64,000 nucleotides of DNA from Clostridiaceae bacterium HFYG-1003 (GTDB taxonomy: Bacteria > Bacillota > Clostridia > Clostridiales > Clostridiaceae), in contig CP102060.1 in the NCBI GenBank assembly GCA_024579835.1, forward strand, positions 124,001 through 188,000, given 5' to 3'. Each line of letters opens with the position of its first letter. Within the stretch, counting starts at the first letter, position 1. This document shows positions 63,991-64,000 of this stretch, one piece after another. The notes under the pieces were generated by a model that saw only the letters and a list, made by a program, of their open reading frames with translations, made no database searches and had not been told where the DNA came from. Made by a program: the position numbers and the translations under genes.

Positions 63991-64000
63991 AAAAATCGTC

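Noticed and set aside
1-64000. CRISPR arrays, tRNA or rRNA genes, riboswitches
   Set aside because: I looked for regularly spaced repeats, cloverleaf ends and known aptamer cores by eye and saw none; the three-copy dispersed repeat is too long and irregular for CRISPR.

Overview
The window looks like low-GC Firmicute DNA, most likely from a member of the class Clostridia. The codon use, the strong AAGGAGG-type ribosome binding sites, the frequent TTG starts, a Tn1549-type conjugative backbone and a TnpX-type mobilizable element all fit. The species cannot be fixed from the sequence. Almost everything here is accessory DNA: a conjugative element, elements nested in it, and two defence clusters.

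Left part (1-10.75 kb, all minus strand): a compact defence operon read right to left. It holds an XRE regulator, a SNF2-type helicase with a degenerate phospholipase-D-like N-terminus, an OLD/GajA-like ATPase-TOPRIM nuclease overlapping a GajB-like UvrD helicase (together Gabija-like), a DUF4391 protein and a type III DNA methyltransferase (Mod). Mod runs off the left edge and is split by an IS256-family element with a 9-bp target duplication. The operon lies beyond the relaxase gene, where Tn1549-type elements carry cargo.

Middle (about 11-47.4 kb): a Tn1549-type integrative conjugative element (ICE) backbone. It holds ParA, ParB, a DUF6017 replication protein, PcfB, VirD4, Maff2, VirB6-like, PrgI, VirB4, a CHAP hydrolase, DUF4315, DUF4366, topoisomerase III, a RadC-YodL-DUF4316 fusion, TTRAP, a 2233-aa methylase-helicase, MobC and a MobP relaxase. 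An unrelated 603-aa gene with a HEPN-like RNxxxH motif sits on the opposite strand beside the relaxase start. VirD4 is interrupted at 34971-43291 by an 8.3-kb mobilizable element (TnpX-like serine recombinase, TnpZ-like Mob/Pre relaxase, TnpW, DUF3991-TOPRIM protein, RepA-like ATPase, erm gene). Removing it with one copy of a shared CCTG restores an exact 591-codon VirD4. Inside that element an ISL3-family IS lies between the erm leader/attenuator and the erm reading frame.

Right part (47.5-64 kb): a scarred junction zone with a probable rlmD/rumA 3' remnant, a truncated IS3-type transposase, a two-gene transposon (rve transposase plus ExeA/TnsC-like ATPase) that seems to split an XRE/membrane-protein operon, three copies of a dispersed repeat (two with the same 57-aa gene), and a serine-recombinase remnant. 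Then come ordinary chromosomal genes (LysE-type exporter, DUF2000, divergent LysR regulator, QueG-like iron-sulfur protein), and finally a type I restriction-modification operon (hsdR, hsdM, hsdS) followed by a second protein with an RNxxxH HEPN-like motif.

The strongest leads are the Gabija-like pair embedded in a helicase/methyltransferase operon, the two unrecognised HEPN-motif proteins, the nested insertions with exactly reconstructable target genes, the IS-interrupted erm attenuator, and a 35-bp palindrome inside parB.
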